From assembly GCA_903933995.1 (NCBI GenBank), contig CAIZMD010000640.1:1-9217 (forward strand): 9,217 bases of DNA, read 5' to 3'. Position numbers and translations under genes: made by a program. The number at the start of each line of letters is the position of its first letter. Positions within the stretch are counted from its first letter, which is position 1. The notes under the pieces are model-generated. The model saw nothing but the letters and a program-made list of their open reading frames with translations, made no database searches and was not told the origin of the DNA. This DNA comes from an uncultured Bacteroidota bacterium (GTDB taxonomy: Bacteria > Bacteroidota > Bacteroidia > Chitinophagales > Chitinophagaceae). Below, piece by piece: positions 1-6,822 of this stretch.

Positions 1-1510
1 TGCAGGCTGTTAATGGAATGGATCCATTGCGCCAGTTCTCTAAATATTTGAAAATCCTATTGATATCTGCCATCACATTTCTGTTACTGGTCATTAAACA
101 ATGGTCGCTATAAACTTTTGACGTAGACTCATTCAAATTGCCCGTACTAACAAAACCATATTGGATGGTTTTATTATTTTTTCTTTTTTTGATGATACAA
201 AGCTTGGCGTGTATTTTCATTTTGGGAACACCTAATAAAACTTTCACGCCCTCTTCTTCCAATACTTTTTTCCATTCTAGATTGGCTTCTTCATCAAACC
301 TTGCTTTTAATTCTAACATGACTACTACCTCTTTCCCATTTCTGGCGGCATTAATTAAGGCATTGATGATTTTTGAATTTGCAGCGAGTCTATAGGCCGT
401 AATCTTAATGGAATTAACGTCTGGATCCATGGCAGCTTCCCTTAATAAATCAATTACAGCATTAAAGGAATGGTAAGGGAAATTGAGTAATAAATCCTTT
501 TTTAAAATCACATCGGTAACCCGCATGCTTGATTTTAAAAGGGGATGGGGAAATGCAGAATTTCTCTTATTGGTGGGTTTAAACACGTCTGGAAAATCCA
601 TGAAATGCCTGAAATTATGAATTCTCCCACCAGGGATAATATTACTCTTTCTATTTAAACTTAGTCTTCTAATAAGGTATTCCAGTAAACCAGCATTCAT
701 TTCTCGGTCATATACAAATCTTACTGGTTTGCCCTTTCTTCTGTTCTTTAGTCCCTTTTCTATTTTCTCTACAAAACTGGTACTAACATCATTGTCAATA
801 TCAATTTCAGCGTCCTTTGTTACTTTAAAGACATGGGATTCAAACTGGTCAAATTCAAAATAAGAAAAGATATAGGGTAGGTTAAACCTGACTACGTCTT
901 CCAGCAAAATAATCTGAGTTTCACCAGCTTTTGCGGGTAGAATCACAAAACGGCCAACTGCTTTTGCGGGTATTTCTATTAAGGCATATTTCTGTTTATA
1001 TGCAGAATTATGCTTTGACATTACAACTCCTAAATAAATACTTTTGTCTCTTAAATAGGGTAGTTGAGGTAGGCTTTCAATCATCAATGGGATAATACTA
1101 GCACGAACTTCCTCATCAAAAAAACGCTTTACAAATACTTGTTGTTCCTTGTTTAATTGCTTTTCATTGACCAAGGAGATTTTTTCTTTTTTTAATTCTT
1201 TTAAAATGCCCTCCCAAATGCGATTAAACTCACCCTGTTGTTTTAAAACAGTAGTTTGAATTTGATCCAATATTTCCTGAGGGGCATCTTCTAAATGAAA
1301 ATTGACTTTTCTATTCTTTTCAGCGTATTCCAACATCCTTTTTAAAGTGGCTACCCGAACACGGAAAAATTCATCCATATTATTGGAAAAAATGCCTAAG
1401 AATTTGATACGGAGTTTTAGGGGTACTTCAGGATCATTGGCTTCTTGCAAAACCCTTGCATTAAAGCTTAACCAACTGATATCTCTTTGTATAAACTGTT
1501 TCTTTGCCAT
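1..1510 (-). CDS. ppk1: Polyphosphate kinase 1 (partial, C-terminus beyond the window)
   Basis: PPK1 reversibly transfers the terminal phosphate of ATP onto a growing polyphosphate chain. My reading of the minus strand gives 503 uninterrupted codons from ATG 1508-1510 to the left edge, about 70% of the usual roughly 690-700 residues. The N-terminus carries the family signature around RDISWLSFNARVLQEA (residues 9-24). The kinase core has YRLA with Arg374 and LKARFDEEAN with Arg404, which match the two E. coli Mg/phosphate-contacting arginines by motif and position. KIHAK has His434, the counterpart of the autophosphorylated His435 of E. coli. The second conserved histidine (E. coli His592) would lie outside the window. 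The N-terminal, head and first C-terminal domains are therefore present and the last domain is missing only because the window ends. It lies 67 bases downstream of rfaE2 on the same strand and probably has its own promoter at 1529-1536. No frameshift was seen in the parts I translated. Confidence 0.95.
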   Translation of the reverse strand, partial: MAKKQFIQRDISWLSFNARVLQEANDPEVPLKLRIKFLGIFSNNMDEFFRVRVATLKRMLEYAEKNRKVNFHLEDAPQEILDQIQTTVLKQQGEFNRIWEGILKELKKEKISLVNEKQLNKEQQVFVKRFFDEEVRASIIPLMIESLPQLPYLRDKSIYLGVVMSKHNSAYKQKYALIEIPAKAVGRFVILPAKAGETQIILLEDVVRFNLPYIFSYFEFDQFESHVFKVTKDAEIDIDNDVSTSFVEKIEKGLKNRRKGKPVRFVYDREMNAGLLEYLIRRLSLNRKSNIIPGGRIHNFRHFMDFPDVFKPTNKRNSAFPHPLLKSSMRVTDVILKKDLLLNFPYHSFNAVIDLLREAAMDPDVNSIKITAYRLAANSKIINALINAARNGKEVVVMLELKARFDEEANLEWKKVLEEEGVKVLLGVPKMKIHAKLCIIKKRKNNKTIQYGFVSTGNLNESTSKVYSDHCLMTSNRNVMADINRIFKYLENWRNGSIPLTAC

Positions 1511-1528
1511 GCTAAAATGTATCTGTCA

Positions 1529-1536
1529 CAAATTTA
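1529..1536 (-). promoter_or_regulatory. Putative Bacteroidota -7 promoter box for ppk1
   Basis: On the minus strand the sequence reads TAAATTTG, an exact match to the TAnnTTTG element used by the primary sigma factor of Bacteroidota. It ends 18 bases before the ppk1 ATG. I see no convincing TTG-type -33 element at the usual 17-23 base spacing. An AT-rich genome will also produce some chance matches, so this is a candidate only. It would let ppk1 be transcribed separately from the pan/rfaE2 unit upstream. Confidence 0.4.
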
Positions 1537-1577
1537 TAGAAACGGCTAATTGGCTTATGTTAAGTTTACAAAACAAA

Positions 1578-2075
1578 CTAGGAGTGAGAGGCCTTGATTT
1601 GTTGAATTAAACCTGATGTTGAAAACCCTTCAACAATTGGATTGATAATCACTTTGCCACCATTTGCCATTACTTCTTTTGCTCCTACTATTTGTTCAAT
1701 GGTATAGTCTCCTCCCTTGACCAAAAAGTCCGGCAAAAGATGGGTGATCAAGTTTAATGGCGTATCTTCTTCAAAAATGACAACAGCGTCTATAATGGCT
1801 AAACTAGCCAAGATTAAGGCCCTACTTTGTTCATGATTAATGGGTCTTTCAGGTCCTTTTAACCTTTTTACGCTAGCATCACTATTCACCCCAACAATTA
1901 AATAATCGGCTTCTTGTGCAGCTTCAGATAATGAGGCAATATGACCTTCATGCAAAATGTCAAAACAGCCATTGGTAAATGCAATAGTTTTCCCTGTTGC
2001 TCGCCAACTAGCTACCATTGCTTTAAGTTGGGTCAAGGGAACTATTTTCTTGGGAATACTATTGACCGCTTTCAT
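1578..2075 (-). CDS. rfaE2: D-glycero-beta-D-manno-heptose 1-phosphate adenylyltransferase
   Basis: This enzyme joins heptose-1-phosphate and ATP to give ADP-heptose, the activated sugar for the LPS inner core. It corresponds to the C-terminal half of fused HldE; here it stands alone (165 residues), as is common in Bacteroidota. The nucleotidyltransferase signature TNGCFDILHEGH spans residues 34-45, with the HxGH motif at 42-45. GVNSD at 62-66 and KRLKGPERPI at 70-79 follow, then KGGDY and a C-terminal STSGLIQQI typical of the family. The frame is open further upstream to 2114, but that N-terminal extension is unlike family members and lies deep inside the preceding gene, so I chose the ATG at 2073-2075, immediately before KAVNSIPKK. 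It overlaps the end of the membrane-protein gene by 17 bases, which suggests co-transcription and possible translational coupling. The kinase partner (RfaE1/HldE N-terminal domain) is not in this window. Confidence 0.93.
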   Translation of the reverse strand: MKAVNSIPKKIVPLTQLKAMVASWRATGKTIAFTNGCFDILHEGHIASLSEAAQEADYLIVGVNSDASVKRLKGPERPINHEQSRALILASLAIIDAVVIFEEDTPLNLITHLLPDFLVKGGDYTIEQIVGAKEVMANGGKVIINPIVEGFSTSGLIQQIKASHS

Positions 2076-3075
2076 GTAATTTTCTTTTATTATATACGGG
2101 CAAAGCCAAAACACAGATTGTGCCCACTATTAAGACAATGAGGAATTGAGCAAACCATTGTAAGGTTCCGTTGGCAAAACCAAGTTCAAAAGCCACCCCT
2201 GATTTCTCCAATACTTTTGCCATAAAAAAGGCATAAGCCCCAATGCCACCAGGTGTAACAATCATGCCAATACTGGCAAATGCCAAAGCGGAAATGGCAT
2301 CAGGTAAACCCAAGTGTTCTGTACCAATGGTAGCAGAAAGACCTACCCAGGTTCCAAGAATGTATAAGAACCAAATGCCAGCACTGTAAAAAAGAAACAA
2401 TCCTTTGTTTTTGAGTTTATTGACGCTGCTTAAACCCTCCCAAATACCTTTAAGGATTTTTTTGAAAAGAATCACCAATTTCAAATGGGCAAATTGTTTG
2501 AACCAGAATTTGATGGTTAACAATAAGGCCAAGATGATTAGTCCAACAATGATCAATTTGGTAGATGAAAAACTACCTGTCTTTGTTTGAAACATTTCTT
2601 GAAATAATTGTTTTCCATATTCCCCAACAATGTCAAATTGAAGCGTAAAGGCCAACAAAAAAACAATTCCCAATGAAATAACGTCAAATGCTCTTTCCGC
2701 AACAATAGTACCTACTAGTTTCTCAGCAGGAACTTTTTCATATTTAGCCAATATGGTGCATTTTAAAACCTCACCCAATCTAGGAACGGCTAAATTGGCC
2801 AAATACCCAATCATGACAGCAAAAAAACTATTTGCAAAGCCTGGATGATAACCCATTGGTTCCATTAGAATCCTCCATCTTAGTGCACGCAAAACATGAC
2901 TAAGAGATAGAATGAAGAACACTGGCGCAATTAGTCCAAACTTAGCAGTTTGTAAGGCTTTTTTAAATTCCCCCCATTTATCTGGAGGAATCTGGTGTAA
3001 GCTCCACCAAACTAGAAACACCCCAATGCCTAGGAAGAAAAGATATTTTAAAATAGCGATCAGTCTTTTTTTCAT
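2059..3075 (-). CDS. LPG-synthase-TM / UPF0104 family integral membrane protein
   Basis: This is a 338-residue, strongly hydrophobic protein with about eight predicted membrane segments (roughly residues 9-25, 47-63, 83-98, 132-147, 173-191, 227-250, 259-284 and 307-330). Family hallmarks are RALRWRILM (63-71), VPRLGE (97-102), ERAFD (127-131) and TPGGIGAYAFF (274-284). These match the transmembrane flippase-like domain of lysylphosphatidylglycerol synthases (PF03706). The cytoplasmic lysyl-transferase domain of MprF is absent, so aminoacylation of lipid is unlikely; a role in moving a lipid or lipid-linked substrate across the inner membrane is an inference from the family. The frame is open up to 3192, but that start would overlap panD by 77 bases and add a non-family N-terminus. 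The ATG at 3073-3075 places MKKR directly before the first helix and leaves a 40-base gap after panD. It is part of the pan operon and overlaps rfaE2 by 17 bases. Confidence 0.85.
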   Translation of the reverse strand: MKKRLIAILKYLFFLGIGVFLVWWSLHQIPPDKWGEFKKALQTAKFGLIAPVFFILSLSHVLRALRWRILMEPMGYHPGFANSFFAVMIGYLANLAVPRLGEVLKCTILAKYEKVPAEKLVGTIVAERAFDVISLGIVFLLAFTLQFDIVGEYGKQLFQEMFQTKTGSFSSTKLIIVGLIILALLLTIKFWFKQFAHLKLVILFKKILKGIWEGLSSVNKLKNKGLFLFYSAGIWFLYILGTWVGLSATIGTEHLGLPDAISALAFASIGMIVTPGGIGAYAFFMAKVLEKSGVAFELGFANGTLQWFAQFLIVLIVGTICVLALPVYNKRKLHESGQ

Positions 3076-3115
3076 GAAGGATTGATTCTTTGGCAAGTTA
3101 AGCAAGCTTGTCCAA

Positions 3116-3460
3116 TTAGAGTTTATTTCCTTGCTTAGGAAAAACAATCCAGGGTTGAAAGGTTTTAGCTTTTTCAAAATCCATAGTAGCATAAGAAAGG
3201 ATCACCACTAAATCCCCAACTGCTCCTTTTCTGGCCGCAGGTCCGTTTAAGCAAACAATCCCACTTCCACGTTTACCTTTAATCAGGTAGGTTTCAAGTC
3301 TTTCACCATTGTTTACATTCACTACTTGAATTTTCTCGTTTTCTATAAAATTGGCGGCATCCATTAAGTCTTCATCAAGGGTTAAACTTCCCACATAGTG
3401 TAGATTGGCTTCTGTAATAGTAGCTCTATGGATTTTGGATTTTAAAACATCTATTTGCAT
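3116..3460 (-). CDS. panD: Aspartate 1-decarboxylase proenzyme
   Basis: PanD converts L-aspartate to beta-alanine, which PanC joins to pantoate. The 114-residue proenzyme is slightly shorter than the E. coli protein (126). It shows the self-cleavage site Gly24-Ser25 within HYVGSLTLDEDLMDAA, where Ser25 becomes the pyruvoyl cofactor. The active-site residues Lys9, His11, Arg54, Thr57, Tyr58 and Asn72 are all at the same positions as in E. coli. It is therefore expected to mature into the usual small beta and larger alpha chains in the cytoplasm. It begins 24 bases after the panC stop codon on the same strand, so the two consecutive users of beta-alanine are co-transcribed. No PanM/PanZ-type maturation factor is visible here; one is not expected outside enteric bacteria. 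Confidence 0.97.
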   Translation of the reverse strand: MQIDVLKSKIHRATITEANLHYVGSLTLDEDLMDAANFIENEKIQVVNVNNGERLETYLIKGKRGSGIVCLNGPAARKGAVGDLVVILSYATMDFEKAKTFQPWIVFPKQGNKL

Positions 3461-3484
3461 GGGCGCGAAACTAGAAATTTGTCT

Positions 3485-4363
3485 TCAAGAAAACTGCAGA
3501 AAATTGTTATCATTTATTAGTGGCAAGTTATCAATCAATCTAACCCCCTCTAAAAAGGCTGCAATTAATAACACAGCTTGCTTTTGGGGCTCCCATTGGT
3601 TAATGGGTTCCAAACTTTTTGCTTCTACCAAATCTAAATAGTCAATACTGTCAAAACCAGCCTCTAGAAGTATGGTTTTCCCAGATGCTATAAGCTGGGA
3701 AATGGATGTATGGGTATTCAACTGATTTTGAATATTACTCAAAACTTGAGAGATCTTGGCTGCTTTTTGTCTACCATCAACTGTTAATCGCATATTCCTA
3801 CTGCTCATAGCTAAACCGGAGTCTTCTCTTAATGTTGAGCAAATAACTAGCTCTATAGTGGATTGTTTGAGTGTCAATAATTTGGAAATGACCATGCATT
3901 GCTGAAAATCCTTTTGGCCCAAAAACAGTTTTTGGGGTTGTACCAATTCTAATAGTCTGTCAACCACCTGACAAACCCCTTGAAAATGCCCGGGGCGGTA
4001 TTTGCCTTCTAATACATTTTCTAGGTTTCCTAGGTCATACACTGGACAATCTGCTAGTCCATTGGGATAGATTTGGGCCTGAGTAGGAAGGAAAACTAAG
4101 TCTGTGCCAGCTTTTTCCAAGGCTAGGAGGTCAGATTCAATGGTTTGTGGATATTTTTCAAAGTCAGCACTGTCATTAAATTGGGTTGGGTTAACAAAAA
4201 TGCTGCAAATGGTTAAGAGGTTTTGTTTTTTACTATTGGTAATCAATGAGATATGACCATTATGCAATGCACCCATAGTAGGGACAAAACCAATTTTTGC
4301 GCCTTTTTGGTGCTGTTTGACAATCCAATTTTGCAGTTCGGGAACGTTTTTTATAAGAATCAT
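3485..4363 (-). CDS. panC: Pantothenate synthetase (pantoate--beta-alanine ligase)
   Basis: PanC condenses pantoate and beta-alanine using ATP through a pantoyl-adenylate, the last step of vitamin B5 synthesis. The 292-residue protein has the ATP-binding signature PTMGALHNGH at residues 28-37 (HxGH at 34-37), SIFVNPTQF at 54-62, YRPGHFQGVCQVV at 122-134, GQKDFQQ at 149-155, and REDSGLAMSSRN at 179-190, where MSSRN is the KMSKS-like loop. Length and motif order are normal for the family (about 280). The C-terminal domain is more divergent and ends in a short Asn-rich tail. It is the first gene of the minus-strand operon panC-panD-membrane protein-rfaE2. It diverges from the GT5-like gene across a 99-base spacer (4364-4462). 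panB and panE are not in this window, so pantoate must come from loci elsewhere. Confidence 0.97.
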   Translation of the reverse strand: MILIKNVPELQNWIVKQHQKGAKIGFVPTMGALHNGHISLITNSKKQNLLTICSIFVNPTQFNDSADFEKYPQTIESDLLALEKAGTDLVFLPTQAQIYPNGLADCPVYDLGNLENVLEGKYRPGHFQGVCQVVDRLLELVQPQKLFLGQKDFQQCMVISKLLTLKQSTIELVICSTLREDSGLAMSSRNMRLTVDGRQKAAKISQVLSNIQNQLNTHTSISQLIASGKTILLEAGFDSIDYLDLVEAKSLEPINQWEPQKQAVLLIAAFLEGVRLIDNLPLINDNNFLQFS

Positions 4364-4418
4364 GGGATGGTTTGGGTGGGACTAAAGACTAATCCGTTAT
4401 CGGTTCTTTTATTTTATA

Positions 4419-4426
4419 TACCTTTG
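4419..4426 (+). promoter_or_regulatory. Putative Bacteroidota -7 promoter box for the GT5-like/DUF4270 unit
   Basis: The sequence TACCTTTG is an exact TAnnTTTG match, 36 bases before the ATG at 4463, inside the 99-base divergent spacer between panC and the GT5-like gene. A clear -33 TTG at normal spacing is not visible. On the opposite strand I found no exact TAnnTTTG for panC, so the panC promoter remains unplaced. Confidence 0.45.
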
Positions 4427-4462
4427 CAAATTATTTTCAAGTATTGATTAAATGGCGTGATA

Positions 4463-5281
4463 ATGTCAACAAAGAAAAGAATTTTATTCATTGCCACTGA
4501 AATGTCGCCTTATTTAGAACTAACGGAGTTTGCCGAAGTGATTAATAAGTTAGCCATTAAGAGTAATGACACGGGGTTGGAAGTGAGGTGTATCATGCCC
4601 AGATTTGGGGTTATTAATGAACGCAGACATCGGTTGCATGAAGTAGTTAGATTATCTGGAATCAATGTTTCTGTTGACAATGATGACTATCCTTTGCAAA
4701 TCAAAGTGGCTTCTTTGCCCAATGCCCGTTTACAGGTCTATTTTCTAGAAAATGAAGATTTCTTCAAAAGAAAACAGATTTTTCACGACGAATCAGAAAC
4801 ATGGTTTGATGATAACGCCTTGAGAACCATTTTCTTCTGCAAAGGTGCATTGGAAACTGTGAAGAAATTTGGATGGCCTCCAGACATTATTCACTGTAGT
4901 GGCTGGATGACAGGATTAATACCTGCTTATATTAAAACTGCTTATAAAAAAGAGCCTGTTTTTGGTAATAGTAAAGTGGTATTCACTATTGGTCAAAATA
5001 CTTTTACGGAAGAACTGGGTGCAGATTTTATCCAAAAAGCCATGATCAATGCTAATATCAAGGAAAAGGATTTGGATAGTTTCAAAGACCATAATAATAC
5101 CGCCATGTTTAAAGGCGGAGCCACTTATGCAGACGCCATTACTTTTGGATCTGACGTCATTGAAAAGAAGTTGGTAGACGATTTTTCAAAAGTGAAAGGC
5201 AAGAAGACAGTTCCCTTTAAAGGATGGGATTCTGATTTAACAGAGTATTTAGAATTGTACAACGACCTTGCGGGCAAGTAA
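4463..5281 (+). CDS. GT5 glycogen/starch synthase N-terminal-domain-like protein, probably non-catalytic
   Basis: This 272-residue protein matches only the N-terminal (acceptor-side) Rossmann domain of GT5 glycogen/starch synthases. It begins RILFIATEMSPY (6-17), continues LEVRCIMPRFG (39-49), and has a DIIHCSGWMTGLIPAYIK stretch (141-158) equivalent to the synthase HxHDWHxxLxPxYLK region. Full-length synthases have about 470-500 residues; the whole C-terminal nucleotide-sugar-binding domain is absent. The ADP-glucose loop normally reading KxGGL is replaced by ELTEF (19-23), and the Asp and His of HDWH are Ser146 and Met149. Glycogen synthase activity is therefore doubtful. There is no signal peptide, so it is likely cytoplasmic. 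A GTG two codons upstream (4457) is possible; I prefer ATG 4463 because MSTKKR leads directly into the first beta strand. The next gene, a DUF4270 lipoprotein, starts 10 bases after its stop. Automated annotation would probably call it glycogen synthase, and that should be treated with caution. Confidence 0.8.
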   Translation: MSTKKRILFIATEMSPYLELTEFAEVINKLAIKSNDTGLEVRCIMPRFGVINERRHRLHEVVRLSGINVSVDNDDYPLQIKVASLPNARLQVYFLENEDFFKRKQIFHDESETWFDDNALRTIFFCKGALETVKKFGWPPDIIHCSGWMTGLIPAYIKTAYKKEPVFGNSKVVFTIGQNTFTEELGADFIQKAMINANIKEKDLDSFKDHNNTAMFKGGATYADAITFGSDVIEKKLVDDFSKVKGKKTVPFKGWDSDLTEYLELYNDLAGK

Positions 5282-5291
5282 TTTTTAACTG

Positions 5292-6773
5292 ATGGATGCA
5301 TTTTTTACACGGCGTCGGCTGTTTTCTTTTGTTGTTTTAGGTATAGTTTTAGTTTTTGGATGCACCCGTATTTCTAGTACTGAACTAGCAGGGGGATTGA
5401 TTCCTGCTGCTGATGGTGTAAATACCTTTGATACCGTTTTTAATGTAAATACTGATAGTTATGATGACCGAGACACAATCAGGGTATACAAATCTGATAA
5501 CCACGTTTTGGGTGTAATCAATAATGATCCCTTATTTGGAAAGTCTAATGCCTCCCTTTATTTTGAAGTTGCTTCCAATGTCTATCCTTTATCCATGCAG
5601 GGTGTTAGAGACAGTATTATTGTAGATTCTGCGGTATTAATTCTAAGTTATAGAGGCTATTATGGAGACTCTTTACAACCATTGAAATTGAATGTACATG
5701 AAGTCAATGGATTGATTGAGCAGTTCAAAGTATATCCAGTTAACTACCCACAAGTTTATCCTATTAATTATTATAGCATTCCAATTGCACCCACCAAAAC
5801 GGTAGATATTCGTAGGCTTGGAGATTCTGTCAAAAACAGGTATGAAAACGCAGTAAATCAAATTCGCATTCCTTTGAACAAGAGTTTTGCTAGAAGAATG
5901 ATTACGGGTTATGATACTACCAATGCCTATAAATCAGATTCTGCCTTTAGGTCTTATTTCAATGGTTTTGCCGTAATTCCTGATCCATCTACTCCAGCCA
6001 ATGCTATGTTGCACGTGAATTTGGGTGATTCCAATACCAAATTAGCGCTTTATTATAGTACGGCTAGTACTGGTTCAACTGCTAGAGATACCGTTGTTAC
6101 TTATTTGAAATTTAATACCCTTGCCTCTGGCGATGTTAACTATGTAACTCGCAACAGAACAGGTTCTGAAGTAGCCAAATTTTTAACCGTTACGCCAAAA
6201 TCAGATTCCTTGGTTTATGTACAAACCATGCCAGGTACAGGTGTAAGAATCAGGGTGCCCGGATTGCAATCTCTTTCAAATAGAATTATTCATAGAGCAG
6301 AATTGATTGCAGAACAAGTGCCCGATGATGCCAATTTGGTAACCACCGATGTTCAAATGAATCCACCTAGGTACTTGTTTTTGGGGATTTATGATAGTGT
6401 CAATAGACGCAAGAAAAATATTCCCAATGATTATGTAGTTTCTCTTTCCGGTCCCAATGTGGGAGAATTTGGCGGTTATTTGACTTACAAATCTATGCAG
6501 GGGTATAATAGGGTGGCAGCTTACAATTTCAATATCAGTAGGTATGTTCAAGGTGTTGCCTCTAGAAGGGATACTGCTTTCAGCATGATCTTAACTGCAC
6601 CGGCTAACGATTCCATGTATTATACTTCGCCTTATCCTAATCAGACTATTCAGCAGGAGTACTACTTGTCACCAACCTATGGTAATGAAATATCAAATGG
6701 TAGGGTTAGACTTGGTGGCGGAACGCATTCCAGATTTAGGATGCGATTGAGAATTGTTTATTCCAAGATTTAA
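5292..6773 (+). CDS. DUF4270 family lipoprotein
   Basis: This is a 493-residue exported protein of unknown function. The N-terminus has positive residues (RRR at 7-9), a hydrophobic stretch 11-22 and a lipobox VFGC, making Cys24 the predicted lipidated residue. The mature protein starts CTRISSTELAGGLIPAAD, which carries the ELGGGLIP-like signature of DUF4270 (PF14092) followed by NTFDT. The rest is rich in beta-strand-like, Tyr/Asn/Ser-rich sequence with no catalytic motif that I recognise, and ends in a basic RLRIVYSK-type strand typical of the family. I see no acidic run directly after the cysteine of the kind that directs lipoproteins to the cell surface, so the orientation in the outer membrane is open. 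The ATG at 5292 lies 10 bases after the GT5-like stop codon, indicating co-transcription; no promoter or terminator separates them. A structural or glycan-associated envelope role is only an inference. Confidence 0.88.
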   Translation: MDAFFTRRRLFSFVVLGIVLVFGCTRISSTELAGGLIPAADGVNTFDTVFNVNTDSYDDRDTIRVYKSDNHVLGVINNDPLFGKSNASLYFEVASNVYPLSMQGVRDSIIVDSAVLILSYRGYYGDSLQPLKLNVHEVNGLIEQFKVYPVNYPQVYPINYYSIPIAPTKTVDIRRLGDSVKNRYENAVNQIRIPLNKSFARRMITGYDTTNAYKSDSAFRSYFNGFAVIPDPSTPANAMLHVNLGDSNTKLALYYSTASTGSTARDTVVTYLKFNTLASGDVNYVTRNRTGSEVAKFLTVTPKSDSLVYVQTMPGTGVRIRVPGLQSLSNRIIHRAELIAEQVPDDANLVTTDVQMNPPRYLFLGIYDSVNRRKKNIPNDYVVSLSGPNVGEFGGYLTYKSMQGYNRVAAYNFNISRYVQGVASRRDTAFSMILTAPANDSMYYTSPYPNQTIQQEYYLSPTYGNEISNGRVRLGGGTHSRFRMRLRIVYSKI

Positions 6774-6778
6774 ATGAT

Positions 6779-6801
6779 TGGTTGCTTTATATTTGCAACC
6801 A
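6779..6801. repeat. Perfect 7-bp inverted repeat upstream of metK
   Basis: The arms TGGTTGC (6779-6785) and GCAACCA (6795-6801) are exact inverted complements around a 9-base AT-only spacer. The repeat sits in the 49-base gap between the DUF4270 stop and the metK start and overlaps the putative -7 box at 6788-6795. It could be an operator for a dimeric regulator, or a weak hairpin at the end of the DUF4270 transcript. No U-tract follows the right arm, which argues against an intrinsic terminator. Confidence 0.55.
6788..6795 (+). promoter_or_regulatory. Putative Bacteroidota -7 promoter box for metK
   Basis: TATATTTG is an exact TAnnTTTG match, ending 27 bases before the metK ATG. It occupies the spacer of the 7-bp inverted repeat plus the first base of its right arm, so a protein bound to the repeat would cover the promoter. 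No good -33 element is seen at usual spacing. Confidence 0.45.
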
Positions 6802-6822
6802 TAACTTTCAAAAATACCCATT

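Noticed and set aside
138..395. Plus-strand open frame of 85 codons, hydrophobic at its start
   Set aside because: It lies antisense to the conserved catalytic core of ppk1; it has no promoter-like element or family resemblance.
1302..1610. Plus-strand open frame of 102 codons spanning the ppk1 start and the ppk1/rfaE2 gap
   Set aside because: Most of it is antisense to the conserved PPK1 N-terminus, and the composition looks like reverse-complement coding sequence.
2076..2114. 13-residue N-terminal extension of RfaE2
   Set aside because: The earlier ATG lies inside the C-terminal coding region of the preceding gene and encodes residues unlike RfaE2 N-termini.
3075..3192. N-terminal extension of the UPF0104 membrane protein
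   Set aside because: The frame is open, but using it would overlap panD by 77 bases and add a sequence unlike the family; MKKR at 3075 fits better.
6779..6801. Intrinsic terminator for the DUF4270 gene
   Set aside because: The stem is only 7 bp and is not followed by a T-run; it is kept as a repeat/operator candidate instead.
6774..6822. Possible SAM riboswitch upstream of metK
   Set aside because: The gap is only 49 bases and holds a simple 7-bp inverted repeat; there is no multi-helix or pseudoknot architecture of a SAM-responsive class that I can identify.
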